NCBI RefSeq assembly: GCF_007971525.1 | Contig: NZ_CP042437.1 | Coordinates: 3,906,001 to 3,970,000, forward strand | Source of the DNA: Mucilaginibacter ginsenosidivorax | Lineage (GTDB): Bacteria > Bacteroidota > Bacteroidia > Sphingobacteriales > Sphingobacteriaceae | DNA: 64,000 bases | Direction: 5' to 3' | In this document: positions 50,711 through 59,737 of the stretch, piece by piece | How positions within the stretch are numbered: position 1 is the first letter of the stretch | Layout: the number at the start of each line of letters is the position of its first letter | Position numbers and translations under genes: made by a program | Notes under the pieces: generated by a model | Told to the model about the DNA's origin: nothing | What the model saw: only the letters and a program-made list of their open reading frames with translations | The model's database searches: none

Positions 50711-52419
50711 GCTTACCCGACTGGATTGTTTTAGCCCTCACCCTTTTTGGTATAGTTGCCTACGGCATCTGGAAAAGCGGCACCAATAAAAATATCGACC
50801 AGTTTTTAATGGGCAACCGCTCGTTGCCCTGGTATCATGTTGGGTTTTCGGTTATGGCCACGCAGGCCAGCGCAATTACCTTTCTTTCGGCCCCCGGTCA
50901 GGCCTACTCTGATGGGATGCGTTTTGTGCAGTTTTACTTTGGGCTGCCGCTGGCCATGATTGTGCTGTGCGTTACGTTTGTGCCCATGTTTAGCAGGCTG
51001 AAGGTTTATACCGCATACGAATTCCTGGAACAGCGTTTTGATTTGAAGACAAGGGCGCTAACATCGTTCCTGTTTTTGGTGCTCAGGAGCTTATCAACCG
51101 GGGTGGCTATTTATGCGCCGTCTATTATATTATCAACCATATTAAACATCAATACCGTTTATACCACACTGTTCATAGGTGGCCTGGTGATATTTTATAC
51201 CGTTTACGGCGGCAGTAAAGCCGTATCATACACCCAGTTGCTGCAGATGAGCATCATTTTCGCGGGGATGTTTTTGGCCGGAATTTTAGTGGTTAGCATG
51301 CTGCCCAAAGGCGTTGGTTTTACGCATGCCGTAAAAATGGCGGGCAAGCTTGGCCGCATGAACGTTATTGACTGGAAGTTTGATTGGGATAACCGCTATA
51401 ATGTATGGAGCGGGCTGATAGGGGGCTTCTTTTTACAACTATCATACTTTGGTACAGATCAAAGCCAGGTTGGCCGCTACTTAACGGGTAGTTCCATTGG
51501 GCAAAGCCGCCTGGGGTTGATTATGAACGGGTTGATCAAAATCCCCATGCAGTTTTTGATCCTGCTGATTGGCGTGCTGGTATTTGCCTTTTACCAGTTT
51601 AACCGCCCGCCCATGTTTTTTAACAATTACGAGGTGGATAATGTGCGTAAGGGCAGCTACGCCGCGGCATACAACCAGCTTGACCAGCAATATACCCAGG
51701 CCTTTGAACAGCGAAAAGCCAAAACCAACGATCTGATTAAAGCCTTTGACAGTAAAGACGCCAACCAGGTAAGCCAGGCCCAGGCAGCCCTCAAAAATGC
51801 CGATAAGCAAGCCAAAGACATCAGGAAGCAAGCCATTGATGTGATGAAGAAAAGCAACGCCGGCGCCGATGATAACGATACCAACTACGTGTTTCTCACC
51901 TTTGTAAAGCAATACCTGCCACGTGGATTGGTGGGCCTATTGATAGCCATTATATTCCTGGCGTCGATGGGTTCAACAGCCAGCGCATTAAACTCGCTGG
52001 CATCTACAACGGTTGTTGATATTTACAAACGCACCATCAATAAAGATGCATCCGATCAAAACTATTTGAATGCATCGCGGTTGGCAACGGTATTTTGGGG
52101 AGTGGTGTGTGTAATTATGGCCTTATATGCCAGCAAGCTGGGCAACCTGCTCGAGGCGGTAAACCAGTTGGGATCATACATATATGGTACCGTGCTGGGC
52201 GTATTCGTTGTAGCCTTTTATATGAAACGCATAAACGGCAATGCTGTATTTATTGCCGCTATCATCAGCGAAGCTACCATTATATATTTAGGCCTAACTA
52301 AAACGGTAGCTTACCTGTGGCTTAACCCGATAGGTTGTTTCCTGGTAATGATTTTAGGGCTGGTATTGAACAGGGTGGTTGGTGAAAAAAGGGTTGTTGC
52401 TGAGACTGAAACAACCTAA
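50707..52419 (+). CDS. Sodium:solute symporter (SSF family)
   Basis: A 570-residue transporter with about 13 membrane helices. SSF features: MATQASAITFLSAPGQAYSDGMRF (about 55-78), GGSKAVSYTQLLQM (about 168-181) and FLASMGSTASALNSLASTTVVDIYKR (about 417-442), which holds the Na2-site Ser/Ser/Thr pattern. A charged insert of about 100 residues at 305-395 (rich in Lys, Gln and Ala) forms an unusual cytoplasmic or periplasmic loop with coiled-coil character. Substrate unknown. The ATGA overlap with the peptide gene upstream suggests a complex. Confidence 0.9.
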   Translation: MSLPDWIVLALTLFGIVAYGIWKSGTNKNIDQFLMGNRSLPWYHVGFSVMATQASAITFLSAPGQAYSDGMRFVQFYFGLPLAMIVLCVTFVPMFSRLKVYTAYEFLEQRFDLKTRALTSFLFLVLRSLSTGVAIYAPSIILSTILNINTVYTTLFIGGLVIFYTVYGGSKAVSYTQLLQMSIIFAGMFLAGILVVSMLPKGVGFTHAVKMAGKLGRMNVIDWKFDWDNRYNVWSGLIGGFFLQLSYFGTDQSQVGRYLTGSSIGQSRLGLIMNGLIKIPMQFLILLIGVLVFAFYQFNRPPMFFNNYEVDNVRKGSYAAAYNQLDQQYTQAFEQRKAKTNDLIKAFDSKDANQVSQAQAALKNADKQAKDIRKQAIDVMKKSNAGADDNDTNYVFLTFVKQYLPRGLVGLLIAIIFLASMGSTASALNSLASTTVVDIYKRTINKDASDQNYLNASRLATVFWGVVCVIMALYASKLGNLLEAVNQLGSYIYGTVLGVFVVAFYMKRINGNAVFIAAIISEATIIYLGLTKTVAYLWLNPIGCFLVMILGLVLNRVVGEKRVVAETETT

Positions 52420-52480
52420 ATTTGCTACCCAGAACGCGAAACACACCCCTGCAGCCGCTCAATTCTCGAGAGGGGAAAAG

Positions 52481-52517
52481 AAAAAGGCTCTTTGCATCAA
52501 GCAAAAAGCCTTTTTTT
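52481..52517 (+). terminator. Rho-independent terminator of the symporter operon
   Basis: AAAAAGGCT-TTTGC and GCAAA-AGCCTTTTT arms with a short loop and seven T. Confidence 0.88.
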
Positions 52518-52566
52518 ATATGTGCTATTTTAAGCCCTCTCCAAAGGAGAGGGTTGGGGAGGTTTC

Positions 52567-53418
52567 TTAATAATCCTTCGCGTGATCCAGCGCTTCTTTA
52601 TTTAAACGTTCGTATTCATCATCTTTACTGGCTTTAGATAGCGCTATGCCTGCTTCGGCCGCCGCAATGGCGCCTGCTTTATCGCCTTTGCGTAATAGCA
52701 AACGCGACTCCCAAAGTTTATACCAGGGGCCTTTAGGCTCAATTTTTTCTGCCTCGTAAACCCAGCCTAAAGCTTTATCAACATCTTTGTTGTTTTCGTA
52801 GTAATACTGGATAGCGTTGAAATAGTAAGGCTTCCGGTCGCCTTTCATTAGCTCATCAATATTTGCGGTTATTTTGGCGTCATCATCTGTTTGTAAATGA
52901 ATCATAACCGAAGTATGGTCCCAAACCAGGTACAGGTCAGAAAATTTGGTGGTTGAGTTGGCAAAAGCCATCGTAAAGGTTTCGCGTTTTTCGCTTACGC
53001 GCATGGGTTTCACGGTGAAGCGTAAAAAATCTTCTGTTTGTTTATAGCTATAGGCGCCCCATTGTTTAACTACTTTGTTTAATATAATAGTCCACTCATT
53101 TTTTTCGGGGATGCTGAAAAGTGAGTAGCTGCCTGCGGGTACACTATTGCCTTCAATTAAAACTTTTTCAGAAAAGGTAATTACAGTGGCTGCATTGGCA
53201 CCGGTGCGCCAAACTTCGCCCCATGGAATGATGCCGCCAAAAATTTTACGGTCTTTAACATTTGGGCGCGAGTAAGTAACGGTTACTTTACCCAGGCCAA
53301 AATCCTGGATAATGGTTTGTGTAGAACTGGCCTCAGGAATGCGGGGTACCTGGGCATAGCTTTTATAGCTACAACATGCCAATAGCACTGTAGCTACCAA
53401 TAGGTAAATTTTTCTCAT
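52567..53418 (-). CDS. Secreted DUF2911 protein
   Basis: A 283-residue exported protein (signal peptide ends SYA/QVP, about residue 22). The DUF2911 domain spans about 30-175: VTVTYSRPNVKDRKIFGG (about 46-63), WGEVWRTGANAATVITF (about 66-82) and PAGSYSLFSIPEKNEWTIILNK (about 94-115). The C-terminal part (190-280) looks like TPR-type helices. The function of the family is unknown. A GGAGAGGG-type repeat lies between its stop and the symporter terminator. Confidence 0.88.
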   Translation of the reverse strand: MRKIYLLVATVLLACCSYKSYAQVPRIPEASSTQTIIQDFGLGKVTVTYSRPNVKDRKIFGGIIPWGEVWRTGANAATVITFSEKVLIEGNSVPAGSYSLFSIPEKNEWTIILNKVVKQWGAYSYKQTEDFLRFTVKPMRVSEKRETFTMAFANSTTKFSDLYLVWDHTSVMIHLQTDDDAKITANIDELMKGDRKPYYFNAIQYYYENNKDVDKALGWVYEAEKIEPKGPWYKLWESRLLLRKGDKAGAIAAAEAGIALSKASKDDEYERLNKEALDHAKDY

Positions 53419-53735
53419 GTTTATGTTTCGGATACTAAGATACCAAATGTTTTTAATTGGAAAATATTGTATTGGAGTAATAAAATGATGAATGGTTTAA
53501 TGGGGAGTGGTTGATTGGGTTGATTAGGTTGGATTGAGTTGATTGGGTTGATTAGGTTGGATTGAGTTGATTGGGTTGATTAGGTTGGATTGAGTTGGAT
53601 TAAGTTGATTAGGTTAGCTTGAATTGATTGGGTTGGATAGATAGGCAGGAGGTTGGTTTTTGGAGAACAGATATCCAAGGCAACTACTTCTCTTACTCAA
53701 CTTAATCCAACCCAATCAACCACTCACTAATTTAC
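53419..53735. repeat. GTTGATTGGGTTGATTAGG tandem repeat ending in its own inverse
   Basis: From 53508 a 28-bp unit (GTTGATTGGGTTGATTAGG plus TTGGATTGA) is repeated three times, then degenerates. The reverse complement (AACTTAATCCAACCCAATCAACCA) follows at 53699-53723, so the region can form a long hairpin. It lies directly upstream of the promoter of the methyltransferase gene and shares its units with 30571-30712. Confidence 0.8.
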
Positions 53736-53743
53736 TACCTTTG
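53736..53743 (+). promoter_or_regulatory. -7 box giving a near-leaderless rlmI transcript
   Basis: TACCTTTG, 5 bp before ATG 53749. Confidence 0.55.
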
Positions 53744-53748
53744 CACCC

Positions 53749-54936
53749 ATGATAGACGTTGTTTTAAGTAAAGGCAAAGAGAAAGCTGTTGTGCAAAGGC
53801 ATCCCTGGGTATTTTCGGGGGCTATTGATAAAGTAAAGGGTAAGCCCGCCAATGGCGATGTGGTACGCCTGCTTAATGCCAAAGGCGAATTTATGGCCTA
53901 TGGTTTTTATAACGATCAATCGAGGGTTGCTTTACGTTTGTTGGAATGGGATGAGGCCGCTGAAATTAATGACGATTGGTTTCGCGGTAAATTGGCAACG
54001 GCAGTTAAAAGCCGCGCCAATGTATTGGAAAACGGCACCAATACCTGTCGTTTGGTTTTTAGCGAATCGGATTACCTGCCGGGGCTTATAGTTGATAAAT
54101 ATGCCGGGCATTTGGCGGTGCAGGTGCTTACATCGGGCATGGAACGGATGATGCCGGTAATTATTGACGAATTGCAAAAGCTGCTGAACCCCGAAAGTAT
54201 CTCGGATAAAAGCGATGCAGCATCCCGGGCGCATGAGGGCATGGGCGAAGCCGAGAATAAAGTATTAGCAGGCAACCCGCCACCCGAAATAGTGGAGGTG
54301 CTGGAAAATAATGTGGTTTACGGCATCAATATCACCGAGGGGCAAAAATCCGGGTTTTATTGCGATCAGCGGGATAACCGCCACGTGGTTGCCACTTATG
54401 CCAAAAACAAAAAAGTACTGGATTGCTTTTGCTATACCGGCGGCTTTACCCTGAACAGCCTTAAAAATGGCGCTGCATTTGTAACCAGTGTAGATAGCTC
54501 GGCCCTGGCCATTGAAACGTTAAAGGAAAACATCCTGCTTAATAAACTGGATGCCGATAAACATAACGCCATCAAATCCGACGTAAATACCCAACTCCGT
54601 AAATTCAGGGATGATGGCGAAAAGTTTGACATTATAGTGCTCGATCCGCCTAAGTACGCACCATCGCGTTCAGCTTTAACAAGGGCTTCCCGCGCTTACA
54701 AAGACCTGAACCGATTGGGCATGCTGTTGCTGAACGAAGGCGGCTTGCTGGCCACTTACTCTTGCTCGGGCGCTATGGATATGGAAACCTTTAAACAGGT
54801 AATAGCCTGGGCTGCTTTAGATGCCGGTAAACAGGTACAATTTATATACCAGTTCCACCAGCCGGAAGATCATCCGGTAAGGGCTTCATTCCCTGAAGGA
54901 GAATACTTGAAGGGGCTGCTTTGCCGGGTGTTTTAA
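53749..54936 (+). CDS. rlmI: RlmI-like 23S rRNA (cytosine-5) methyltransferase
   Basis: A 395-residue enzyme. N-terminal PUA domain (about 1-75: KGKEKAVVQRHPWVFSGAI), a central EEHEE domain, and a Rossmann SAM-dependent methyltransferase (about 200-395) with LDCFCYTGGFTLNSLKNGA (about 224-242), VTSVDSS, DIIVLDPPKYAPS (about 300-312) and TYSCSGAMD (about 344-352). The PPKY and SCS motifs give the Cys-based cytosine-5 chemistry as in RlmI. Modifies 23S rRNA. An insert at 145-185 (ISDKSDAASRAHEGMGEAEN) is not typical and looks like low-complexity expansion. Confidence 0.88.
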   Translation: MIDVVLSKGKEKAVVQRHPWVFSGAIDKVKGKPANGDVVRLLNAKGEFMAYGFYNDQSRVALRLLEWDEAAEINDDWFRGKLATAVKSRANVLENGTNTCRLVFSESDYLPGLIVDKYAGHLAVQVLTSGMERMMPVIIDELQKLLNPESISDKSDAASRAHEGMGEAENKVLAGNPPPEIVEVLENNVVYGINITEGQKSGFYCDQRDNRHVVATYAKNKKVLDCFCYTGGFTLNSLKNGAAFVTSVDSSALAIETLKENILLNKLDADKHNAIKSDVNTQLRKFRDDGEKFDIIVLDPPKYAPSRSALTRASRAYKDLNRLGMLLLNEGGLLATYSCSGAMDMETFKQVIAWAALDAGKQVQFIYQFHQPEDHPVRASFPEGEYLKGLLCRVF

Positions 54937-54940
54937 AGAA

Positions 54941-55014
54941 GAAGCAAGATTTGAGAGCCAAGAATCAAGACAGAGGAAAAAACGTTTTGCTATGCCTTGA
55001 AGATGAACACAAAT
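54941..55014. repeat. AATCAAGA inverted pair between convergent genes
   Basis: GCAAGATTTGAGAGCCAAGAATCAAGA at 54946-54972 pairs in reverse with TTGATTCCTGACTCTTGATTCTTGACTC at 55021-55048, the second arm running into the 3' end of the TerC gene. May act as terminator for both genes. Confidence 0.6.
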
Positions 55015-55791
55015 CTATTTTTTGATTCCTGACTCTTGATTCTTGACTCTATTCCCCTTCATTTTCAAATTTAATAACTCCACCAAAACCGAGAATGCCA
55101 TCGCGAAGTAAATGTACCCTTTGGGGATATGTTGTTCAAACGCCTCGGCCAACAGCGATACGCCTATCAGCAATAAAAAAGATAGCGCCAGCATTTTAAC
55201 CGTGGGGTGTTTGTTTACAAAGCCCGATACACTGTTTGATGCCCACATCATAATGCCTACGGCTATGATAACCGCCAGGATCATAATCTCTACATGGCTG
55301 GCCATACCCACGGCCGTAATTACAGAATCTAAAGAAAACACAATATCCAGCAACATGATCTGGATAATAGTGGCTATAAACCCTTGTGGCTTTACATTTT
55401 CGCTATTTTCTTCTTCGCCCTCAATTTTATGGTGAATTTCGGCAGTACTTTTATAGATCAGGAACAAGCCGCCGATAATCAGGATCAGGTCGCGGCCTGA
55501 TATAGCCAGTTTTTCTGCCCAATCCGGGTCGGTAATATTAAATAAATGGCTCAGGCTAAACAGGGGCGTGGTAAGCGTCATCACCCAACTAATGGATAGC
55601 AACAACAGAATCCTGGTAATCATGGCCATGCCTAAACCAACCCGGCGGCCTTTGCTTTGCTGTTTTGCAGGCAGCTTATCTGACAATATGGAAATGAACA
55701 CAATGTTATCTATACCTAAAACGATTTCTAAAACGGTAAGTGTAAGCAGGGAGATCCAGGATTCGGCCTGGGCAAATATTGATAAATCCAT
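55015..55791 (-). CDS. TerC-family membrane protein
   Basis: A 258-residue protein with about seven membrane helices. TerC signature: LTVLEIVLGIDNIVFISIL (about 18-36) with acidic residues in the membrane, matched by LLDIVFSLDSVITAVGMA (about 145-162). The family exports Mn(II) or supports metal loading of exported proteins. The last residues (RVKNQESGIKK) are encoded by the AATCAAGA repeat that overlaps the 3' end, another case of repeat intrusion. A weak terminator of the next operon is at 55812. Confidence 0.88.
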   Translation of the reverse strand: MDLSIFAQAESWISLLTLTVLEIVLGIDNIVFISILSDKLPAKQQSKGRRVGLGMAMITRILLLLSISWVMTLTTPLFSLSHLFNITDPDWAEKLAISGRDLILIIGGLFLIYKSTAEIHHKIEGEEENSENVKPQGFIATIIQIMLLDIVFSLDSVITAVGMASHVEIMILAVIIAVGIMMWASNSVSGFVNKHPTVKMLALSFLLLIGVSLLAEAFEQHIPKGYIYFAMAFSVLVELLNLKMKGNRVKNQESGIKK

Positions 55792-55811
55792 AGGTGCGCG
55801 ATGTGGTTAAG

Positions 55812-55849
55812 CCCAAAAATAACAAAACCCCTGCTTTTTAGGGCAAGGG
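55812..55849 (-). terminator. Probable terminator of the sigma-factor operon
   Basis: On the minus strand CCCTTGC and GCAGGGG (one G-T pair) with an 8-nt loop, then TTTTGTTATTTTT. Confidence 0.6.
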
Positions 55850-55875
55850 CTTGCGTAAAAGGATGAATTTATCGC

Positions 55876-57315
55876 TTAATCAAAGTTTACACTTCCAAAA
55901 GTTGAATTGATGGTGATGGTTTTATCGGTACCGCCTTTGCCAAAATGACCTTTATAGTTTTTGGTTGGGTTAAATCCGCGCTCGCCATCGGCGGGGCTTT
56001 TGCTGGTAAGGCTTACATCGTGGTTGCCATAGTTAAAGCTGCCGTAACGCACGGTTACATCAAAATCGGCGCTTTGGCTATCGCCCAGGCCCAGCTTTAT
56101 GCTGGAATATGACGACCGTACTGAAAGGTCTTTAAGGTTTTTGTCTACATCTTCAATACTGATGCCGCCGCCAAACTTAACGTTAATGGTACCCGATGTT
56201 TTAATACGCCCAATTTTTGCCGAACTATAGCTCAAATTGGCTGTAAGCTTATCGCAATCGCCCAGGCTTAGGCTGCCGTAAGCTACATCAAGATCGCTGC
56301 CGGTTAAGTTGCCAATGGTGGCATTGCCGTATTTTACCCTTATTTGGTTGCCGTTGTTGCTTAATGCTTTAGCCACCAGGCTGCCGTATGAGTTGCTGAT
56401 GATGAGTTTGCCGCCAAGATCGGGTAAATCGGTAGCGCCGTACTTGTTGCTGATGGTAAGCGGATTTTTTGCAGGCATGTAAACCGTGTAGTTAATCTCC
56501 ATTGACCGTACCGAATTACCACTCCTGAATAAGCCGCCCCATGAGCCATTATTGTCGTTATTGGAGTTTATCGAGGTTTTAAAATAAACACCGTTTCCGT
56601 CCTTACTATCCTGGATGTTCACGTTATCCAGCATTTTTTGTGCTTTATCGGCATCGTTGGTGGTAACCTTTATCTGCACATCAACTTTCACCTCGTTTTT
56701 TGCCCAGGTATTTACGGTTATTTTGCCAAATTTATTATCAATGTTAATTACATCGTTGCCATCAACACTGTAGCTTTTGCTGTAGCTTTTGGTTTTTACA
56801 ACTTCGTCTCCGGTTTGTACTTTCAGGTCATCATCACCATCTATATTGTAGTTAAAGTTGAAGGTTTTATCAAAATCTTTAAAACCATAGGCTATCATCG
56901 GGGCTATGTGGGTATCAAATTTATAAGCAAAGTTTAGCATGCTGTCGTTAAACTTGTAGGCAAAACCTTTTAAGCTGTCAAATTTGAACGTTTTATCATA
57001 GCCTTTAAAGCTTTTGCTGAACTGTTTCATGTTCTGCTTCATGGTTTTGTTGAACTTTTGCCTGTTAAGCGAGTTCATTTTTACCTGCAGATCATGCATT
57101 TTAGCCTGCAAATCTTTCATTTTTTGCTGATAATCTTTCGAATCCATGTCCGAATCGTCGTCGTCATCATCAGCCGTTTGGGCTGCCTTGGGCGCCAGGG
57201 CCGGCTTTGCAGGTTTAGCCGGTTTTGCAGGTTTTTGTTGGGCAAAGCCCATGTTGCCTATGGTTAATAAAACCATCAGCGTAAACAGGAAAGGTTTAAA
57301 TATTTTTGATTTCAT
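55876..57315 (-). CDS. Exported beta-helical protein (DUF4097-like), target of the ECF operon
   Basis: A 479-residue exported protein. The signal peptide ends near GFA/QQK (residue 25). Then come a Lys-Pro-Ala repeat (28-42), an acidic patch (DDDDDDSDMD, 49-58), a predicted coiled coil (about 60-100, rich in Lys and Gln) and a long beta-repeat region (about 180-479; recurring SNSYGSL, VKYGNATIG, VAYGSLSLG) typical of DUF4097-type adhesin-like repeats. Third gene of the ECF operon; its start overlaps the anti-sigma gene by 20 bp. Probably an envelope-stress product. Confidence 0.75.
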   Translation of the reverse strand: MKSKIFKPFLFTLMVLLTIGNMGFAQQKPAKPAKPAKPALAPKAAQTADDDDDDSDMDSKDYQQKMKDLQAKMHDLQVKMNSLNRQKFNKTMKQNMKQFSKSFKGYDKTFKFDSLKGFAYKFNDSMLNFAYKFDTHIAPMIAYGFKDFDKTFNFNYNIDGDDDLKVQTGDEVVKTKSYSKSYSVDGNDVINIDNKFGKITVNTWAKNEVKVDVQIKVTTNDADKAQKMLDNVNIQDSKDGNGVYFKTSINSNNDNNGSWGGLFRSGNSVRSMEINYTVYMPAKNPLTISNKYGATDLPDLGGKLIISNSYGSLVAKALSNNGNQIRVKYGNATIGNLTGSDLDVAYGSLSLGDCDKLTANLSYSSAKIGRIKTSGTINVKFGGGISIEDVDKNLKDLSVRSSYSSIKLGLGDSQSADFDVTVRYGSFNYGNHDVSLTSKSPADGERGFNPTKNYKGHFGKGGTDKTITINSTFGSVNFD

Positions 57316-57859
57316 CTTTTTGATCTTTATTAGTCTCGTTATACTGCTCTATTACATTTAATTGCTGACTAAGCACATCGGTTTGTATTTGCAAGTTCCG
57401 GATCATTGCACGTAAAACACGTTCCTGGTTAGGGCTTGTGGCTAAATCGCTATTTAGTTTTTTATAGGTCGAATCCATTTTGGCAATCTCGGCAGTAAAC
57501 TCTTTAAACAACTGCGGGTCGCCTTTTGATGCCGTTTTAAGTTGGTTAAGCTGCGTTTTAACCAATGATGCATAATGCACCTGCTGTTTGGCATATTCGG
57601 GGTTAATAGCCGCCAGGTCAACGCTTTTTGCGCCTTTCTGGCTTTGGAGATATGCCCCGAAACCGATACCCATCACCACGATGATGGATGCGGCCATTTT
57701 TAGCACGAAAGTGAGCGAAAAGGTTTTGGCTTCGCGCTTTTTTGGCGCATCCAGCGTATCTAAACGCGCCTCTATTTTACTCCACAGATCTGCCGATGGC
57801 TCGATCTCGTCAAATTCATCGTGGTTATTTTTCATGAAATCTTCAAATCGCTTGCTCAT
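57296..57859 (-). CDS. Membrane anti-sigma factor-like protein
   Basis: A 187-residue protein with one membrane helix (about 47-68, VLKMAASIIVVMGIGFGAYL). The cytoplasmic N-terminal 45 residues (FMKNNHDEFDEIEPSADLWSKIEARL) match the short sigma-binding region of Bacteroidota anti-sigma proteins; the periplasmic part is a coiled-coil rich in Gln and Leu. It lies between the ECF sigma gene (4-bp overlap) and the effector (20-bp overlap). Expected to hold the sigma factor at the membrane. Assigned on context and layout more than on motif. Confidence 0.72.
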   Translation of the reverse strand: MSKRFEDFMKNNHDEFDEIEPSADLWSKIEARLDTLDAPKKREAKTFSLTFVLKMAASIIVVMGIGFGAYLQSQKGAKSVDLAAINPEYAKQQVHYASLVKTQLNQLKTASKGDPQLFKEFTAEIAKMDSTYKKLNSDLATSPNQERVLRAMIRNLQIQTDVLSQQLNVIEQYNETNKDQKDEIKNI

Positions 57860-58416
57860 GACACTTTTCCTCTTCCTTTTAAAATTTCCATTAGTTTCCT
57901 TTTAGCTCTCAAAAACTGGGTTCTTGAGGTGTTTTCAGATATACTTAATATTTGTCCAATTTCTTCGTGATCATAACCTTCCAGCAGGTAAAGGGATGAT
58001 ACAAGCCGGTAACCATCCGGTAATTGTTTCATAGCCTCTTTAACCAGTGCCACCTGGTATTGCACGTCGTCCTCATCTTCGGGTTCCTCATCCGGAATGT
58101 TTTCCAGGTGATCTCCCTCTATTTCAATAAGCTCCAGCTTTCGTTTACGGAGCAAATTTATTGACCGGTTTACCACTATTTGTTTGAGCCAAAGCCCAAA
58201 TGTGGTTTCCTGCCTGAAATCCTTTAGCTTGTTAAAAGCATCAAGGAAAGCTTCCTGCAAAACATCTTCGGCCTCGCCAATATTGCCTACTATCCTAAAG
58301 GCGACGTTCAACATCGCTTTTGAATACAGGCGGTATAGCTCATAAGAAGCTTTTTTGCTCCCTTGTTTGCACTCCAGCACCAGGCTATAATGTTTATCTA
58401 TAAATATTGCTTCCAA
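57856..58416 (-). CDS. ECF RNA polymerase sigma factor
   Basis: A 186-residue sigma-70 family protein. Region 2: YRLYSKAMLNVAFRIVGNIGEAEDVLQEAFLDAFNKL (about 27-63). Region 4: QLPDGYRLVSSLYLLEGYDHEEIGQILSISENTSRTQFLRAKRKL (about 131-175), with the HTH recognition helix. Region 1.2-type parts are missing, as in ECF factors. First gene of the operon. It should drive its own operon when the anti-sigma releases it. Confidence 0.93.
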   Translation of the reverse strand: MEAIFIDKHYSLVLECKQGSKKASYELYRLYSKAMLNVAFRIVGNIGEAEDVLQEAFLDAFNKLKDFRQETTFGLWLKQIVVNRSINLLRKRKLELIEIEGDHLENIPDEEPEDEDDVQYQVALVKEAMKQLPDGYRLVSSLYLLEGYDHEEIGQILSISENTSRTQFLRAKRKLMEILKGRGKVS

Positions 58417-58840
58417 TTGCGTTAAGCTTCAGATTAATAGACGCAAGCTATTTTACAACGTTGCACGAAACGGGGAAATAATTTATTGATGTGCAAATTT
58501 CAGATTTCAAATGTGCAGAACGGTACAAATGTACACGCTTGTTTTTATATTTAAAAGCCCCCTTATTCATGCACAAACAGGTGAAAAAAAGGCTATTAAT
58601 CCGAACTTTTTTGCAACAAATGCATCATTTATTGAAACAAAACATGTATTAATTAATACAAAATCAAAACCAAGATTTTTTTTACAAGAAACGTAAAAAA
58701 ACAAGTCGAGAAATCGGGGTCCTGGCGTTTTAAAACTGCCGGGAGATTAAACCATCACAGTAAATAGTTAAAAACGGATAACCATAGCATCATCAAACCT
58801 AATCTTTACAATCCTGTTAAATAATCAACAAAATCATAGG
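58417..58840. other. Intergenic region between divergent sigma and ispH genes
   Basis: About 420 bp, A/T-rich, no gene. The only distinct element is a perfect 16-bp palindrome TGTATTAATTAATACA at 58645-58660, a possible operator. Confidence 0.35.
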
Positions 58841-58848
58841 TATATTTG
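58841..58848 (+). promoter_or_regulatory. -7 box giving a near-leaderless ispH transcript
   Basis: TATATTTG, 7 bp before ATG 58856. Confidence 0.5.
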
Positions 58849-58855
58849 CAACACC

Positions 58856-59707
58856 ATGGGAGCGTACAATTTAAAGGTTACTATTGATCAGGATTCGGGC
58901 TTTTGCTTTGGGGTGGTTTATGCCATTGATATGGCCGAAGAGATACTGGCCGAAGATGGCTACCTGTACTGCCTGGGCGACATTGTGCATAACGACGAGG
59001 AAGTTGAACGGCTGAAAGCACAGGGCCTGCGCATTATTGAACACGCCGAACTGAAAAACCTGCGCAACGAGAAAGTACTTATCCGCGCCCACGGCGAAGC
59101 CCCCGACACTTACCGCACCGCATTAGAGAATAATATTACCCTGATAGATGCATCGTGCCCGGTAGTATTAAAACTGCAAAACCGGATTAAAACATCATAC
59201 GATTCAAACGAGAAGATATTGATATTTGGCAAGCATGGCCATGCCGAGGTTGTTGGCCTGCAGGGGCAAACCAATAACGAAGCCCTGGTTTTCCAGGATA
59301 TTGCCGAACTGGACAATATGGAGCTGCCCCAAAACATTACCCTGTACAGCCAGACCACCAAAAGCATGGAAAAGTTTTACAATGTAAAAGATGAGCTGAT
59401 AGCCCGTGGGTATAACCTGAAAGCCAATGATACCATTTGCCGCCAGGTATCAAACCGGGATAAGGATTTGCCTAAGTTTGCTACCCGTTTTAATAAGATA
59501 GTGTTTGTGTCGGGCAAGAAATCATCAAACGGCAAGGTGCTGTTTGAGGTTTGCCGCAAGCATAACCCCAATACTTATTTCATTTCATCGACAGATGAAT
59601 TGGATCCATCGATGTTTTCGCCAAATGATACCGTGGGCATTGCCGGCGCCACATCAACCCCGATGTGGCTGATGCAGCAGGTAAAAGAAGCCATTGAAAG
59701 TATTTAA
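58856..59707 (+). CDS. ispH: 4-hydroxy-3-methylbut-2-enyl diphosphate reductase
   Basis: A 283-residue 4Fe-4S enzyme, last step of the MEP isoprenoid pathway (HMBPP to IPP and DMAPP). The three cluster cysteines are in SGFCFGV (Cys17), DASCPVV (about 102) and NDTICRQV (about 199). Substrate contacts HGHAEV (about 129) and TTKSM (about 168) and the final AGATSTPMWL are intact. It is followed 30 bp downstream by a CrtW-like carotenoid gene, which fits a shared isoprenoid role, though separate promoters are possible. Confidence 0.96.
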   Translation: MGAYNLKVTIDQDSGFCFGVVYAIDMAEEILAEDGYLYCLGDIVHNDEEVERLKAQGLRIIEHAELKNLRNEKVLIRAHGEAPDTYRTALENNITLIDASCPVVLKLQNRIKTSYDSNEKILIFGKHGHAEVVGLQGQTNNEALVFQDIAELDNMELPQNITLYSQTTKSMEKFYNVKDELIARGYNLKANDTICRQVSNRDKDLPKFATRFNKIVFVSGKKSSNGKVLFEVCRKHNPNTYFISSTDELDPSMFSPNDTVGIAGATSTPMWLMQQVKEAIESI

Positions 59708-59737
59708 CAGCACGCTTTTTGCTGTTGTATAACCCGC

